DNA of 64,000 nt, from positions 1 through 64,000 of the forward strand of contig CAYPNM010000007.1 of NCBI GenBank assembly GCA_964412105.1, given 5' to 3'. Both the position numbers and the translations under genes were made by a program. The number at the start of each line of letters is the position of its first letter. Position 1 is the first letter of the stretch. The notes under the pieces are model-generated. The model saw only the letters and a list, made by a program, of their open reading frames with translations, made no database searches and was not told the DNA's origin. Of this stretch, positions 36,088-45,216 are shown piece by piece. This DNA comes from JAKAGZ01 sp964412105 (GTDB lineage: Bacteria; Bacteroidota; Ignavibacteria; Ignavibacteriales; Ignavibacteriaceae).

Positions 36088-37230
36088 CTACTGATTATTA
36101 TTTTTAAAGAATTTCAAAATATTTGTTGATACAAATTCAATCTGATCATCAGTGATTTCAGGATAAATTGGTAATGATAAACAAGCATCAGACAGCGTTT
36201 CGCTTATAGGAAAATCTCCATAATTATAATTTAGGTAGCTAAAGCATTTCTGTAAATGCAGCGGAATTGGATAATGCAAGCCTGTTGCAATTCCTTTCTC
36301 CTTAAGATCTAATGCAAGTTTGTCTCTTACACTTTTTGTTTTTTCACCACCACCTTTTAATATCTGAACAACATAAAGATGATACACATGCTTTACGTTC
36401 GGTTTTTCAGCAGGCAGATCAATAAATTCGACCCCTTTTAAAAATTCACTGTACTTTCTGGCAACCTCTCTTCGCTTTTCTGTCCAGTGTGCTAAATGTT
36501 TCAGTTTTACACCTAATACAGCGCCTTGCAATCCTTCCATCCTGTAGTTATGTCCAAAAACGTGGTGCTGATATTTTTCAAGTGATCCGTGATCTCGCAA
36601 CATTTTAGCTTTCCTGGCTAACTGTTCATCATTTGTTATTATAGCTCCGCCTTCACCATATGCACCAAGATTTTTACCCGGATAAAAACTAAACGATGTG
36701 ATTATTCCAAAATTGCCAACTTTCTTATTTTCATATTCTGCATAGTGCGCTTGCGCTGCATCCTCAACCAAGTATAAGTTATGTTTATTAGCTATTTCAA
36801 TAAGAGCATTCATATTTGCGGGCTGGCCATATAGATGCACTGCAACAATAGCCTTAGTATTTTTAGTAATTGCTGCCTCAACTTTGCTTGGATCGATATT
36901 GTATCCCTCCGGCTCACAATCTACAAAAACCGGCTTTGCACCACACAACGTTGCTCCCCAAGCAGTAGCAATAAATGTATTTGCTGGAATTATTACTTCA
37001 TCTCCTGGTTTTATTCCCAATGCCCAAAGTGCAACATGATTCCCAGCTGTGCCAGTGTTTAAAGCAACACAATATTTTACATTATGCAGCGTAGCAAATT
37101 CTCTTTCAAAATCCTCAACAGCCTTACCTAATACAAAGGAAGAGCTGTCAAGAATATTCTGAATTGCTGGGTTAATTTCATTTTTTATACTATTATATTG
37201 CGCTTTTAGATCTAGAAATGGAACGTTCAT
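36088..37230 (-). CDS. DegT/DnrJ/EryC1-family sugar aminotransferase (WbpE/WlbC-like)
   Basis: The 380-residue PLP enzyme starts NVPFLDLKAQYNSIKNEI, a typical opening of WbpE/DegT proteins. It has ALNTGTAGNHVALWALGIKPGDEVI (in part, 55-80), VEDAAQAHYAEYENKKVG near 157-174, and SFYPGKNLGAYGEGGAI with the PLP-binding lysine near 186. It should convert a 3-keto sugar nucleotide to the 3-amino form. Together with the WbpB- and WbpD-like genes it would make a 2,3-diamino-2,3-dideoxy-glucuronic acid derivative. A UDP-GlcNAc 6-dehydrogenase needed to start that pathway is not in the window. It is the first gene of the biosynthetic run after the regulators. Confidence 0.87.
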   Translation of the reverse strand: MNVPFLDLKAQYNSIKNEINPAIQNILDSSSFVLGKAVEDFEREFATLHNVKYCVALNTGTAGNHVALWALGIKPGDEVIIPANTFIATAWGATLCGAKPVFVDCEPEGYNIDPSKVEAAITKNTKAIVAVHLYGQPANMNALIEIANKHNLYLVEDAAQAHYAEYENKKVGNFGIITSFSFYPGKNLGAYGEGGAIITNDEQLARKAKMLRDHGSLEKYQHHVFGHNYRMEGLQGAVLGVKLKHLAHWTEKRREVARKYSEFLKGVEFIDLPAEKPNVKHVYHLYVVQILKGGGEKTKSVRDKLALDLKEKGIATGLHYPIPLHLQKCFSYLNYNYGDFPISETLSDACLSLPIYPEITDDQIEFVSTNILKFFKNNNQ

Positions 37231-37391
37231 TTTTTATCCTTTAATGTCTTATTTAATTTCGATATTCTGAATATACAGCTTCGCCAGGTTAGCCACATTC
37301 ACTGCTATTCATTTGGTACTTAATTAGTAGTCTATTCAAAACAGTGCATTATGGTCATTTGCATCCACTTTGCATTTATAAAATTTAAACT

Positions 37392-37847
37392 CTAATTGAT
37401 GTTCTTCTCATTTAGGCTAAATCCTTTTAAATCGAGAAAGAGCATCTTCTTATTTTTGAACTTTAAAATTCCTTTTAAAAACAATATTTCTTCACTTCCA
37501 TTAAATTCTATTTCAACTTCCACATCATGGCCAAGCGTATATATATTATCCACCTTCTCAACTAATATTCCATAACTATTATGATCAATATTTACAATAA
37601 GTATTCTGTTGTCTTTGGAAGGATTTATCTTTTTAGTCCCTATTTTCTTAAACAAATCAATAATTGGAATTTTTATTGAATCAAGATTGATGTGGGCATC
37701 CTGGGAATAAAGAATATCATCTTGATCCAAATCACCAGGATCAACTATTTGAACTATATTCTGCATATCAGTGCAAAATATTTCACCCCCTAGTTGAAAC
37801 GTTAATAAGCTGGAAATGTTTTCCATTAGATTTGCAATATCGTTCAT
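37392..37847 (-). CDS. CheW-like domain protein
   Basis: A small protein of about 151 residues with one CheW-like domain: LLTFQLGGEIFCTDMQNIVQIV at its start, SIKIPIIDLFKKIG in the middle, and RILIVNIDHNSYGILVEKVDNIYTL. CheW domains link receptors to CheA-type kinases. No CheA or chemoreceptor gene is near, so a lone adaptor role for the polysaccharide regulators is an inference. ATG 37847 is preferred because the domain begins there and an AAGAAG stretch precedes it; the frame can extend to 37916. It lies 64-133 bases downstream of the NtrC-type regulator. Confidence 0.75.
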   Translation of the reverse strand: MNDIANLMENISSLLTFQLGGEIFCTDMQNIVQIVDPGDLDQDDILYSQDAHINLDSIKIPIIDLFKKIGTKKINPSKDNRILIVNIDHNSYGILVEKVDNIYTLGHDVEVEIEFNGSEEILFLKGILKFKNKKMLFLDLKGFSLNEKNIN

Positions 37848-37980
37848 AATAATCTTCTTTATTATTTGCTCGACTAAAGCAAAAGTCCTGCCATTAGTTT
37901 TTGGCTGAAATTCCAAACCTTTTGAGGTATATATGTTTCGAAATAGAACATTTCTTATACTCTATTGTATAAAAATTGGA

Positions 37981-39330
37981 CTATAAACCTTTAGGAGTAA
38001 TTTTGTATAAAGCTATCTTATTGTACAATGTTGTCTTAGTTATTCCTAAGACCTTGCTTGCCCTTGACTTATTCCAATTGAGCTGTTCTAATACTCTTTC
38101 AATATGTTCTTTTTCTACCTCAGCTATTGTTTGCAACTTATCTGGATTGTTTTGCATTGGTGCAACCTGCAAGAAATTAAAATATTCTTTTTCAAGTACA
38201 TTACTTTTTGCAAGCAATACTGCATTCATCAAGGTATTTTCTAATTCTCTTACATTACCTATCCAATCATGGTTTTTAAGCATTTCAACAACATCATAAG
38301 GGATTGTATCAACGTTCTTATGCAACTCTAGGTTTATTTTTTTCAAAAAATGAACAATAAATTTGGGTATTTCTTCTTTTCTTTCTCGAAGAGGAGGAAT
38401 GTTAATAGAGAATATATTTAACCTATAATAAAGATCTTCTCTAAATAAACCTTTCTTTACCAGATCAAGCAAATCCTTATTCGTTGCGGCTACAATCCTT
38501 GCTTCCATTTTAATGATAGCTTCACCGCCAACCCTTTCAAACTCCCTTTCTTGTATTACCCTCAAAAGTTTTGCCTGAAGATTTGGAGAAATTTCAGAAA
38601 TCTCATCAAGAAAGATGGTTCCCTTACCAGCAAGCTCAAATTTTCCCTTCTTATTCTTAATTGCCCCTGTAAATGCACCTTGTACATGTCCAAATAGTTC
38701 ACTCTCAAGTAATGATTCTGAAAGAGCTGAACAATTAACAGCTATAAATGGATAATTACGGGTAACTCCTCCATTATGAATTAACCTGGTCACTAATTCT
38801 TTACCAGTTCCGCTTTCCCCCTGCACTAAAACGTTTACTCTTGATGCTGAAACCTTCCCAATTTTTTTAAAAATCTCTCTCATTTGAGGAGAATCTCCAA
38901 TCATATAGTGTTTTAATTTGGACTCCTCTTCATCCTCAGTAAATTTTACTACAAGCTGATCAATATTTCGTTTGCTTTCAATGGCTTTCTTTACTACATA
39001 TTGAATCCTCTTAAGATCAAAAGTCTTGTCAATGTAATCATAAGCTCCGAGTTGCATGGCTTCTACAATGGTGTTAGTATTTTCGAATGCTGTAATTATT
39101 AATACAGCAATAGAATTATCTATTTCCTTTATTTTTCGTAGAACTTCAATACCATCAATCTCCGGCATCTTTAAATCTGTAATTACCACATCTGGACTTT
39201 CACTCAAAACATATTTTAATCCTTCCTTTGCCACTGTAACAAAATCAACATTATTAAATGACTCTGAAAGAACTATTTTAAGAGTTTCGGCATATGCTTT
39301 GTCGTCATCAATTATTAAAATTTTCTCCAT
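37981..39330 (-). CDS. Sigma-54-dependent response regulator (NtrC family)
   Basis: The 449-residue protein has a receiver domain with phospho-acceptor D52 in VVITDLKMPEIDG, an AAA+ domain with Walker A GESGTGKE (171-178), an intact sigma-54-contacting GAFTGA loop (218-223) and GTIFLDEIS, and a C-terminal Fis-type helix-turn-helix (NWNKSRASKVLGITKTTLYNKI). All parts needed to activate a sigma-54 promoter are present. Its gene starts two bases after the stop of the histidine kinase at 39333, so the two form a cognate pair. Being directly upstream of the polysaccharide operon, it is the likely activator of that operon. I did not find a clear sigma-54 promoter in 37231-37391. Confidence 0.93.
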   Translation of the reverse strand: MEKILIIDDDKAYAETLKIVLSESFNNVDFVTVAKEGLKYVLSESPDVVITDLKMPEIDGIEVLRKIKEIDNSIAVLIITAFENTNTIVEAMQLGAYDYIDKTFDLKRIQYVVKKAIESKRNIDQLVVKFTEDEEESKLKHYMIGDSPQMREIFKKIGKVSASRVNVLVQGESGTGKELVTRLIHNGGVTRNYPFIAVNCSALSESLLESELFGHVQGAFTGAIKNKKGKFELAGKGTIFLDEISEISPNLQAKLLRVIQEREFERVGGEAIIKMEARIVAATNKDLLDLVKKGLFREDLYYRLNIFSINIPPLRERKEEIPKFIVHFLKKINLELHKNVDTIPYDVVEMLKNHDWIGNVRELENTLMNAVLLAKSNVLEKEYFNFLQVAPMQNNPDKLQTIAEVEKEHIERVLEQLNWNKSRASKVLGITKTTLYNKIALYKITPKGL

Positions 39331-39332
39331 TT

Positions 39333-41402
39333 TTATCCTTTATCAAGTGAAGGAAAACTTAATTCAAAAATTGTCTCACCAGGTTTAGTTTTAAGTAGGG
39401 TAATATTTCCATTATGTAATTCCATGATCTTTTTTGCAATGGCCAAACCTAATCCGGTGCCACCCTTCTTTTCGGAATGAAAGGCTTCAAAAATCTTATC
39501 CGGCTCATTAATCCCACAACCGTTATCGATTATACGAACCAAATAATTTTCTGATTTTATGGAATCATTTACTTCTATTATTCCCCCATTTGAAACTGCA
39601 TCTATGGCATTTTCAATCATATTAAAAAATACCGACTGTAAACTAACGTAATCACCCTTAATAATATTTCTGGTTATATTATTTTTTAGTTGAATATTTT
39701 TCCCATTGATCTTATGATTGAGTAATTCCTTAACTTTCTCAACAAGATCGTAGATATTTAAATCTATTTTTATAAGCCTGATGTTGCTTGAAAATAGCAG
39801 CACATTATTTAATAGCCTGCTTAAATTTCCAAGGGAATCACTTAGAATATTAAGAACAGGCCTTGTGTTTGCAGGCATTTCCTGATTATTTAATAATACT
39901 TCAACATAATTTCTAATTGAAGTAAGAGGATTTTTGATTTCATGTGATAGGTATGAGGACATTCTTCCTATAGCAGCAAGATTTTCAGCCCTGTCCAGCT
40001 CATCCTGTGCTTTCTTGAGCTCAGTAATATCCCTAAATATACCGAGAACCAACGGCTCCCCCATTTCAAATTCCATGTAACTGTAATTTACTAACAAGAA
40101 TAATGATTTCCCATTATGTAAAATAAATTTGGTATACCTTTGTATATCAAACTTCTTAGATTCAAAATTGTTTATATACCTCGTCATCCTCCTTTCGTTG
40201 CCACCTTGATCCTGTTGATAAACTATTGTAAATGGTTTTCCTATAAGCTGGCTTTCGTTAACTTCAAACATTTGACAAAAAGCAGGGTTTACTGCTATAA
40301 TATTACCTTTTGAATCGGTCAATCTCATACCGTCGAAGGATCTTAACCATACGGAATTGAATTTCTTATCCGAATTAAGAAGTAGTTTATTAGTGTCCCT
40401 CTCATAAGCACTATCCTTATCCCTGGCTATAAAGCCAACTACTCTATTATTTTCGTCAATAACGGGCCTATAACTCTCCTCAAGAGATAGAAGCCTCCCG
40501 TCCTTAGTCCTTATAGAATCTCCTTGAATATTTTCATTTATCATACTCATTCCTATTTTATCAATTTTGTAACCAATTGAAAGAGGTATTTTATCCTTCG
40601 CTTCATTAAAACCTCTTTTTTCGGATTTTAATTTCGTAATATCTCGGAGGCTTATACTAAATTGGTGCGAGTTAATTCTTGTTATTTGTGCTTCAAATAC
40701 TTTATCATTATTATTGATGGCAAATAGAAATTCATGATAAATGGTTTGTGGACCCGTCTTAATTTTATTCATGGCCAATTCTAATTCATTGACAATGTTC
40801 TGCGGTAAAACATCATCAAGTTTAGTTTTTTCTTCCGGATTAAAGACAAGGTAATCACTTTCGATATCAAAATATCTGATTTCAATAATACCCCTTCTTT
40901 GATCGGAGATTATAAGCAGATCTGGAAATGAATGATAAGATTTTTCAAGTCTTAAGAAGAATTCGAACAATTTCTTAAAATTTGGTTTAAGCTCCTCAAT
41001 GTTCATTGCTTTAATTTCATATCCACATAGTAAATCAGCACTATCCTTTATTAGACTAACTTTCAGCCTTGAATTAAAAGTTGCATTATGCTTCCTCAAG
41101 CAGACAACTTCTCCCTCCCACATAGTTTCCTCAGCTTTTGAAAGTATTTCAATTATCTCTTGATTGCCACCGGCACTTTGAAAAAGATCTGCAAAATTTC
41201 TTGATTTTAATTCTTCTAAAGTAAATTGAAAGTTTTCCAGAAAGGAACTATTTGCAAATACAAAATCAAAATTGGTGTCAATTATTGCAATAGGATTGAC
41301 ATCATTATTGTAGCCTGATAATAATAGATTAATCCTTTGTGTTAAAATTAATTCACTTCTGCTAGATAAGTTTTTTTTATTAGTGGTTATTTTTTCTGCC
41401 AT
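39333..41402 (-). CDS. PAS-domain sensor histidine kinase
   Basis: The 689-residue protein has no evident membrane segments and contains several PAS-like regions: NPIAIIDTNFDFVFANSSFLENF (in part) near 37-60, and a second with DGMRLTDSKGNIIAVNPAFCQMF near 352-375. The kinase core has the phospho-acceptor histidine in SYLSHEIKNPLTSIRNY near 485, an N-box MIENAIDAVSNGG, a G1 box DNGCGINEPDKIF and a G2 box KGGTGLGLAIAKKIMELHNG. It is probably a cytoplasmic sensor and phosphorylates the NtrC-type regulator encoded two bases downstream. The signal is unknown. It is the first gene of the minus-strand locus. Confidence 0.9.
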   Translation of the reverse strand: MAEKITTNKKNLSSRSELILTQRINLLLSGYNNDVNPIAIIDTNFDFVFANSSFLENFQFTLEELKSRNFADLFQSAGGNQEIIEILSKAEETMWEGEVVCLRKHNATFNSRLKVSLIKDSADLLCGYEIKAMNIEELKPNFKKLFEFFLRLEKSYHSFPDLLIISDQRRGIIEIRYFDIESDYLVFNPEEKTKLDDVLPQNIVNELELAMNKIKTGPQTIYHEFLFAINNNDKVFEAQITRINSHQFSISLRDITKLKSEKRGFNEAKDKIPLSIGYKIDKIGMSMINENIQGDSIRTKDGRLLSLEESYRPVIDENNRVVGFIARDKDSAYERDTNKLLLNSDKKFNSVWLRSFDGMRLTDSKGNIIAVNPAFCQMFEVNESQLIGKPFTIVYQQDQGGNERRMTRYINNFESKKFDIQRYTKFILHNGKSLFLLVNYSYMEFEMGEPLVLGIFRDITELKKAQDELDRAENLAAIGRMSSYLSHEIKNPLTSIRNYVEVLLNNQEMPANTRPVLNILSDSLGNLSRLLNNVLLFSSNIRLIKIDLNIYDLVEKVKELLNHKINGKNIQLKNNITRNIIKGDYVSLQSVFFNMIENAIDAVSNGGIIEVNDSIKSENYLVRIIDNGCGINEPDKIFEAFHSEKKGGTGLGLAIAKKIMELHNGNITLLKTKPGETIFELSFPSLDKG

Positions 41403-42855
41403 ACTATCCGGGTCCTACAAAATAAAAACCAACCGTTAAATACGTTCAAAATTTTTGTAGCAAACCAAAATTGAAAGAAATTTGTACTTTGAATATGCCC
41501 TGTCGCAGATCAAAACAAATTTTATGACCAAATATTAGTATCTATTTGAGTCCATAAATTATTCCTATATAAAATCTGCACCCTCTCTATTTTAACTGTT
41601 GCCAATTAAAAACAGTCTAAATTTAATACTGCAGGAATCTCTTGAAACCATTAATACTACCAGCGGTCGTATTCGTCGCCAAGTCTAATCATCTGCTCTA
41701 TAAAGATTTTAAGATCATCATAAAATTTGTTATAGATGTAAACATAGATGATTTTGGTCGAATCGAGGCTGTTAAATTTTTAGGCAAGTGGTACAAAAAA
41801 TACACTGCTTGTTCATTATGAAACGGTCATCTCTTAATGGATATAGGCCAAAAGTAACTGATATATCTCAACTTGTTAGGCCATTGAATTTTACAGGATA
41901 TCTGTAGATTGTGTGGAGAAAATAAATAAACACCGTTATGTTTTAAAAATTATACAGTTAATTATAGTTATAGCTTTTTAAGTTTAGAATTTATTAAGCT
42001 AAAAATATTCCGGTAAATGTGTCGTCGTCGGCCCACTATCGCAAAGGGATAAAAAATTTGTACCTTTTAAAACAATGGAAAAAAAATAACAGGATTTTAT
42101 AAAAACCCGAGCGTTTAAATATTAACTCATTACATTCGCATGGGTGGTATCTTCATCTCCCCTCTCCAATATAATGGTGACAATTAGTCTTTTTAGCAAA
42201 ACAAAAGCAAATTGTGGAGGATTTTTTATTTATTCCTTTTCCATTTGGCTCAGCAAGCAAAAATAGAATCTATAATAAAATAAAGCGTCTGTTTGTTACG
42301 GCGAATATCTTCTTTGTCTTTAATGTATTAACTATTTTAATCATATCAATAATATCTTGTTGATTTTCCATTTCAATTTATTCTAAAAATTAGATTAAAA
42401 AATATTAATGTTAATTTATGGCAAAACGTTAAAAAAGGCAGGTGAATAAAAAGGCGGCTGTACTTGCCGCCTATGCCTTAGGTTAATTTATAAGGAGTTT
42501 AAAGGAATTGCTTCCTTATTTATATAAAGAGTCTATTTTTATGCCAAACTAATTTTCAGAATAAAACAATATAAAATTGGTTTCAATATGATGTAAACAA
42601 TACTAAATGAATTAATATAAGATTTTGCCAAAAAGTGTGTCACAAAAAATTTATTTATGGTCCTTCCGATAAGAGTAAAAGCCAAATTGAGCATATGCAC
42701 TAAATAAGCTTTGTAAAGAGTGGAAAACAGGTAGCTTTACAAGTCAATTTGTATCAATAAATCCACCAAAACCACCCGTTTGGATGATATATTTAATTCT
42801 ATTAATTACTTAAATTATAACAAGTTATACTTGCCCTTCAACTTTGGAGTAATTT
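41403..42855. other. 1.45-kb gene-free divergent region
   Basis: Between the divergently transcribed kinase (41402) and the amylase (42856). I find no convincing gene. A frame near 41700-41816 (+) reads plausibly for some 40 residues and then breaks, which could be a decayed gene. A 33-residue frame lies at 42270-42371 (-). A hairpin with a T-tract is at 42447-42472. The two outer parts must contain the promoters of the flanking genes. The cause of this unusually long gap is not visible. Confidence 0.4.
42447..42472 (-). terminator. Orphan terminator-like hairpin facing the minus strand
   Basis: AGGCGGC (42452-42458) pairs with GCCGCCT (42466-42472) around a 7-base loop. On the minus strand it is followed by TTTTTA. 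No annotated minus-strand gene ends here, so it may close a small RNA or an unrecognised transcript starting in 42473-42850. Confidence 0.45.
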
Positions 42856-45116
42856 ATGAAATTAAAGAATTTTACAAAATTATTTGTCTTTGCTGTAATA
42901 ATTGCTTTTACCTTCCTAACAAATATTTCAGCTCAAAAAATTAAGGATTTAATTGAACCGGTTAATTTAGTAGCTGGTAGAATGGATTCCACATTATTAT
43001 CCGATATGTTTTATGTTGATGATTATACCGGTATAACAATTAACCATAACTCAACTATTGAAGTAAAATTTAATTTTGATCAAAGTAAACTTATTTTCAA
43101 TCCCATGCCAGATGCTGAAGGCTTATTTCTGGTTGGGTTCTCTTTTTATAAAAACCATTATGTTATACCAGTCAGGGTAATTCAGCAACAAATGATTGAA
43201 TTTAAATTTAAGCCTGAGAAAAAATATAATAAGGTTTTTCTATTTGGAAGTTTTAATAGCTGGAATAGATCTGACCTTCAAATGAAAGAAAGCAACGGAG
43301 AGTATGAAATAACAATCCCTCTTGAACCGGGCAGATATCAGTACAAATTTTTTGCTGATGGAGCTGAACTGGTTGATCCTGAGAATCCTGATAAAATTCC
43401 TAATGGGATGGGTGATTATAATTCAGTTTTAACGATAAATCCAAAACATAAATCGCAGCCATTTTTACATATTCTAGGAAGTGAATTTTCGAAGGATGAA
43501 AATGAGTTTTCTTTTGTCTACGAAAATCACGAGACAAATAAAAAAATATCAGAGCAGAATTTAATTGCACTAATAAATAACAATTCTATAACTTTGAAGC
43601 ATATTAAAATCTCCGGCGATACTATAAAAATTTCTTTGCCTTCATCAGAACTTGAAGGGGAAAATACTTTACGATTTGCTATCACACAGGATGGTCAATC
43701 AACTAATATTCAAAATTTAATATTATTTAACGGCAAACCTGCAGGCAGCAATAATAAAAATTTTACCTGGCACGATGCGATAATTTACTCAGCTTTAATT
43801 GATAGATTCAACGATGGGGATAAATCTATTGACAAACCTATAAAACAGGATTCATTATTTGATAAAGCAAATTATATGGGAGGCGACTTCCAGGGAATAA
43901 TAAACAAATTTAATGAGGGTTACTTTGACTCACTGGGAATCACTACTCTTTGGATTTCACCCGTTTATGATAATACAAATCATGCTTTTAGAGAATACCC
44001 CAAACCTCACAGGTGGTTTTCTGGCTATCATGGCTACTGGCCGATAAAACCAAGATCTGTTGAAGAGGAATTTGGTACAATGGCAAAATTGAAAGAATTA
44101 ATTGGAACTGCACACAAGCACAATGTCAAAATATTACTGGATATAGTGGCACATCACGTTCATATTGAACATCCGTATTATAAGAACCATCGCGATTGGT
44201 TCGGCCATCTCAAACTTCCTGACGGCAGGTTAAATTTAAGGATGTGGGATGAATACCGCTTGACAACATGGTTTGAACCGTTTATGCCGACTTTTGATTT
44301 TATTGATTCTAAAGCTGCTGTAAATGCTGTTACTGACGATTGCATCTGGTGGCTGAGTCATACTGGTGCAGATGGTTTCCGGCAGGACGCTGTAAAGCAT
44401 ATTCCTAATAATTTCTGGAGAGCGCTAAATAGAAAACTGGAAAAGGAAGTGGAAATTCCTGAACATAAGGTTGTTTTTCAAATGGGGGAAACTTTTGGAA
44501 GTTACGATCTCGTGAAGTCATATGTTAATAATGGGCAACTCCCTGCTCAGTTTAACTTCAATTTATATGATGTTGCTATTCCTACATTTTTAACTCAGAA
44601 CGCTTCTTTCAGTCAACTTGATAAAGAAATTAAAAAGGGATTACAGATTTTTGGCTATAATAATCTTATGGGAAATATTATGGATAGCCAGGACAAAGAT
44701 CGTTTTATGGCTTATGCTGATAGTGACCTGGCTATTAACGATCCTAATTCAATTGAGATTGGCTGGAATAATCCTCCAAAGGTCGATCATAAAAGCAGTT
44801 ATGACAAAGAAAGATTATACCTTACGTATCTCTTGACAATACCTGGAATCCCTTCGATATACTATGGTGACGAGATTGGAATGACTGGTGCAGCCGATCC
44901 TGATAACAGAAGGGTGATGCGATTCGGAAATCAATTAACCGATAATGAAAAGGATAATCTTGTTAAGGTAAGCAAATTAATTCATCTTAGAAAAAACCAC
45001 CCCGCTCTCAGGTACGGTGATTATTATTCTTTAATTGCCGACACCAACGTATTTGCCTATATAAGATCCGATATGAATGAAAGAGTTTTAGTCCTACTTA
45101 ATAAAAATCCTGAACA
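42856..45116 (+). CDS. Exported GH13 alpha-amylase-family protein, 3' end lost in assembly gap
   Basis: The visible 753 residues have a signal peptide (hydrophobic 8-24, ending NISAQ), a glycogen-binding/CBM48-like domain at about 113-197 (VFLFGSFNSWNRSDLQM, YQYKFFADG) and a GH13 barrel from about 305. Catalytic residues are D511 (GADGFRQDAV), E545 (QMGETFG) and D613 (IMDSQDKDR). Two conserved positions differ: the Asn of the region I NH motif is His433 (DIVAHHV) and the region IV His is Gln612. The reading frame runs into 100 N. The frame continues beyond them by chance or truly, but the following part starts like a new GH13 protein, so I treat it as a separate gene. GGAG stands at 42846-42849, a good start signal. 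Confidence 0.85.
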
Positions 45117-45216
45117 NNNNNNNNNNNNNNNNNNNNNNNNNNNNNNNNNNNNNNNNNNNNNNNNNNNNNNNNNNNNNNNNNNNNNNNNNNNNNNNNNNNN
45201 NNNNNNNNNNNNNNNN
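45117..45216. other. Assembly gap (100 N) between two GH13 genes
   Basis: Exactly 100 N, the usual placeholder for a gap of unknown length. The flanks share no sequence. The true distance may differ, so the single frame spanning it must not be read as one protein. Confidence 0.95.

Noticed and set aside
37231..37391. Sigma-54 promoter for the polysaccharide operon
   Set aside because: GG and GC pairs occur on the minus strand, but none with the required spacing. A full scan with a weight matrix would be needed.
42270..42371. 33-residue minus-strand open frame in the gene-free region
   Set aside because: It reads without odd composition but is very short, has no clear ribosome-binding site and no known relative.
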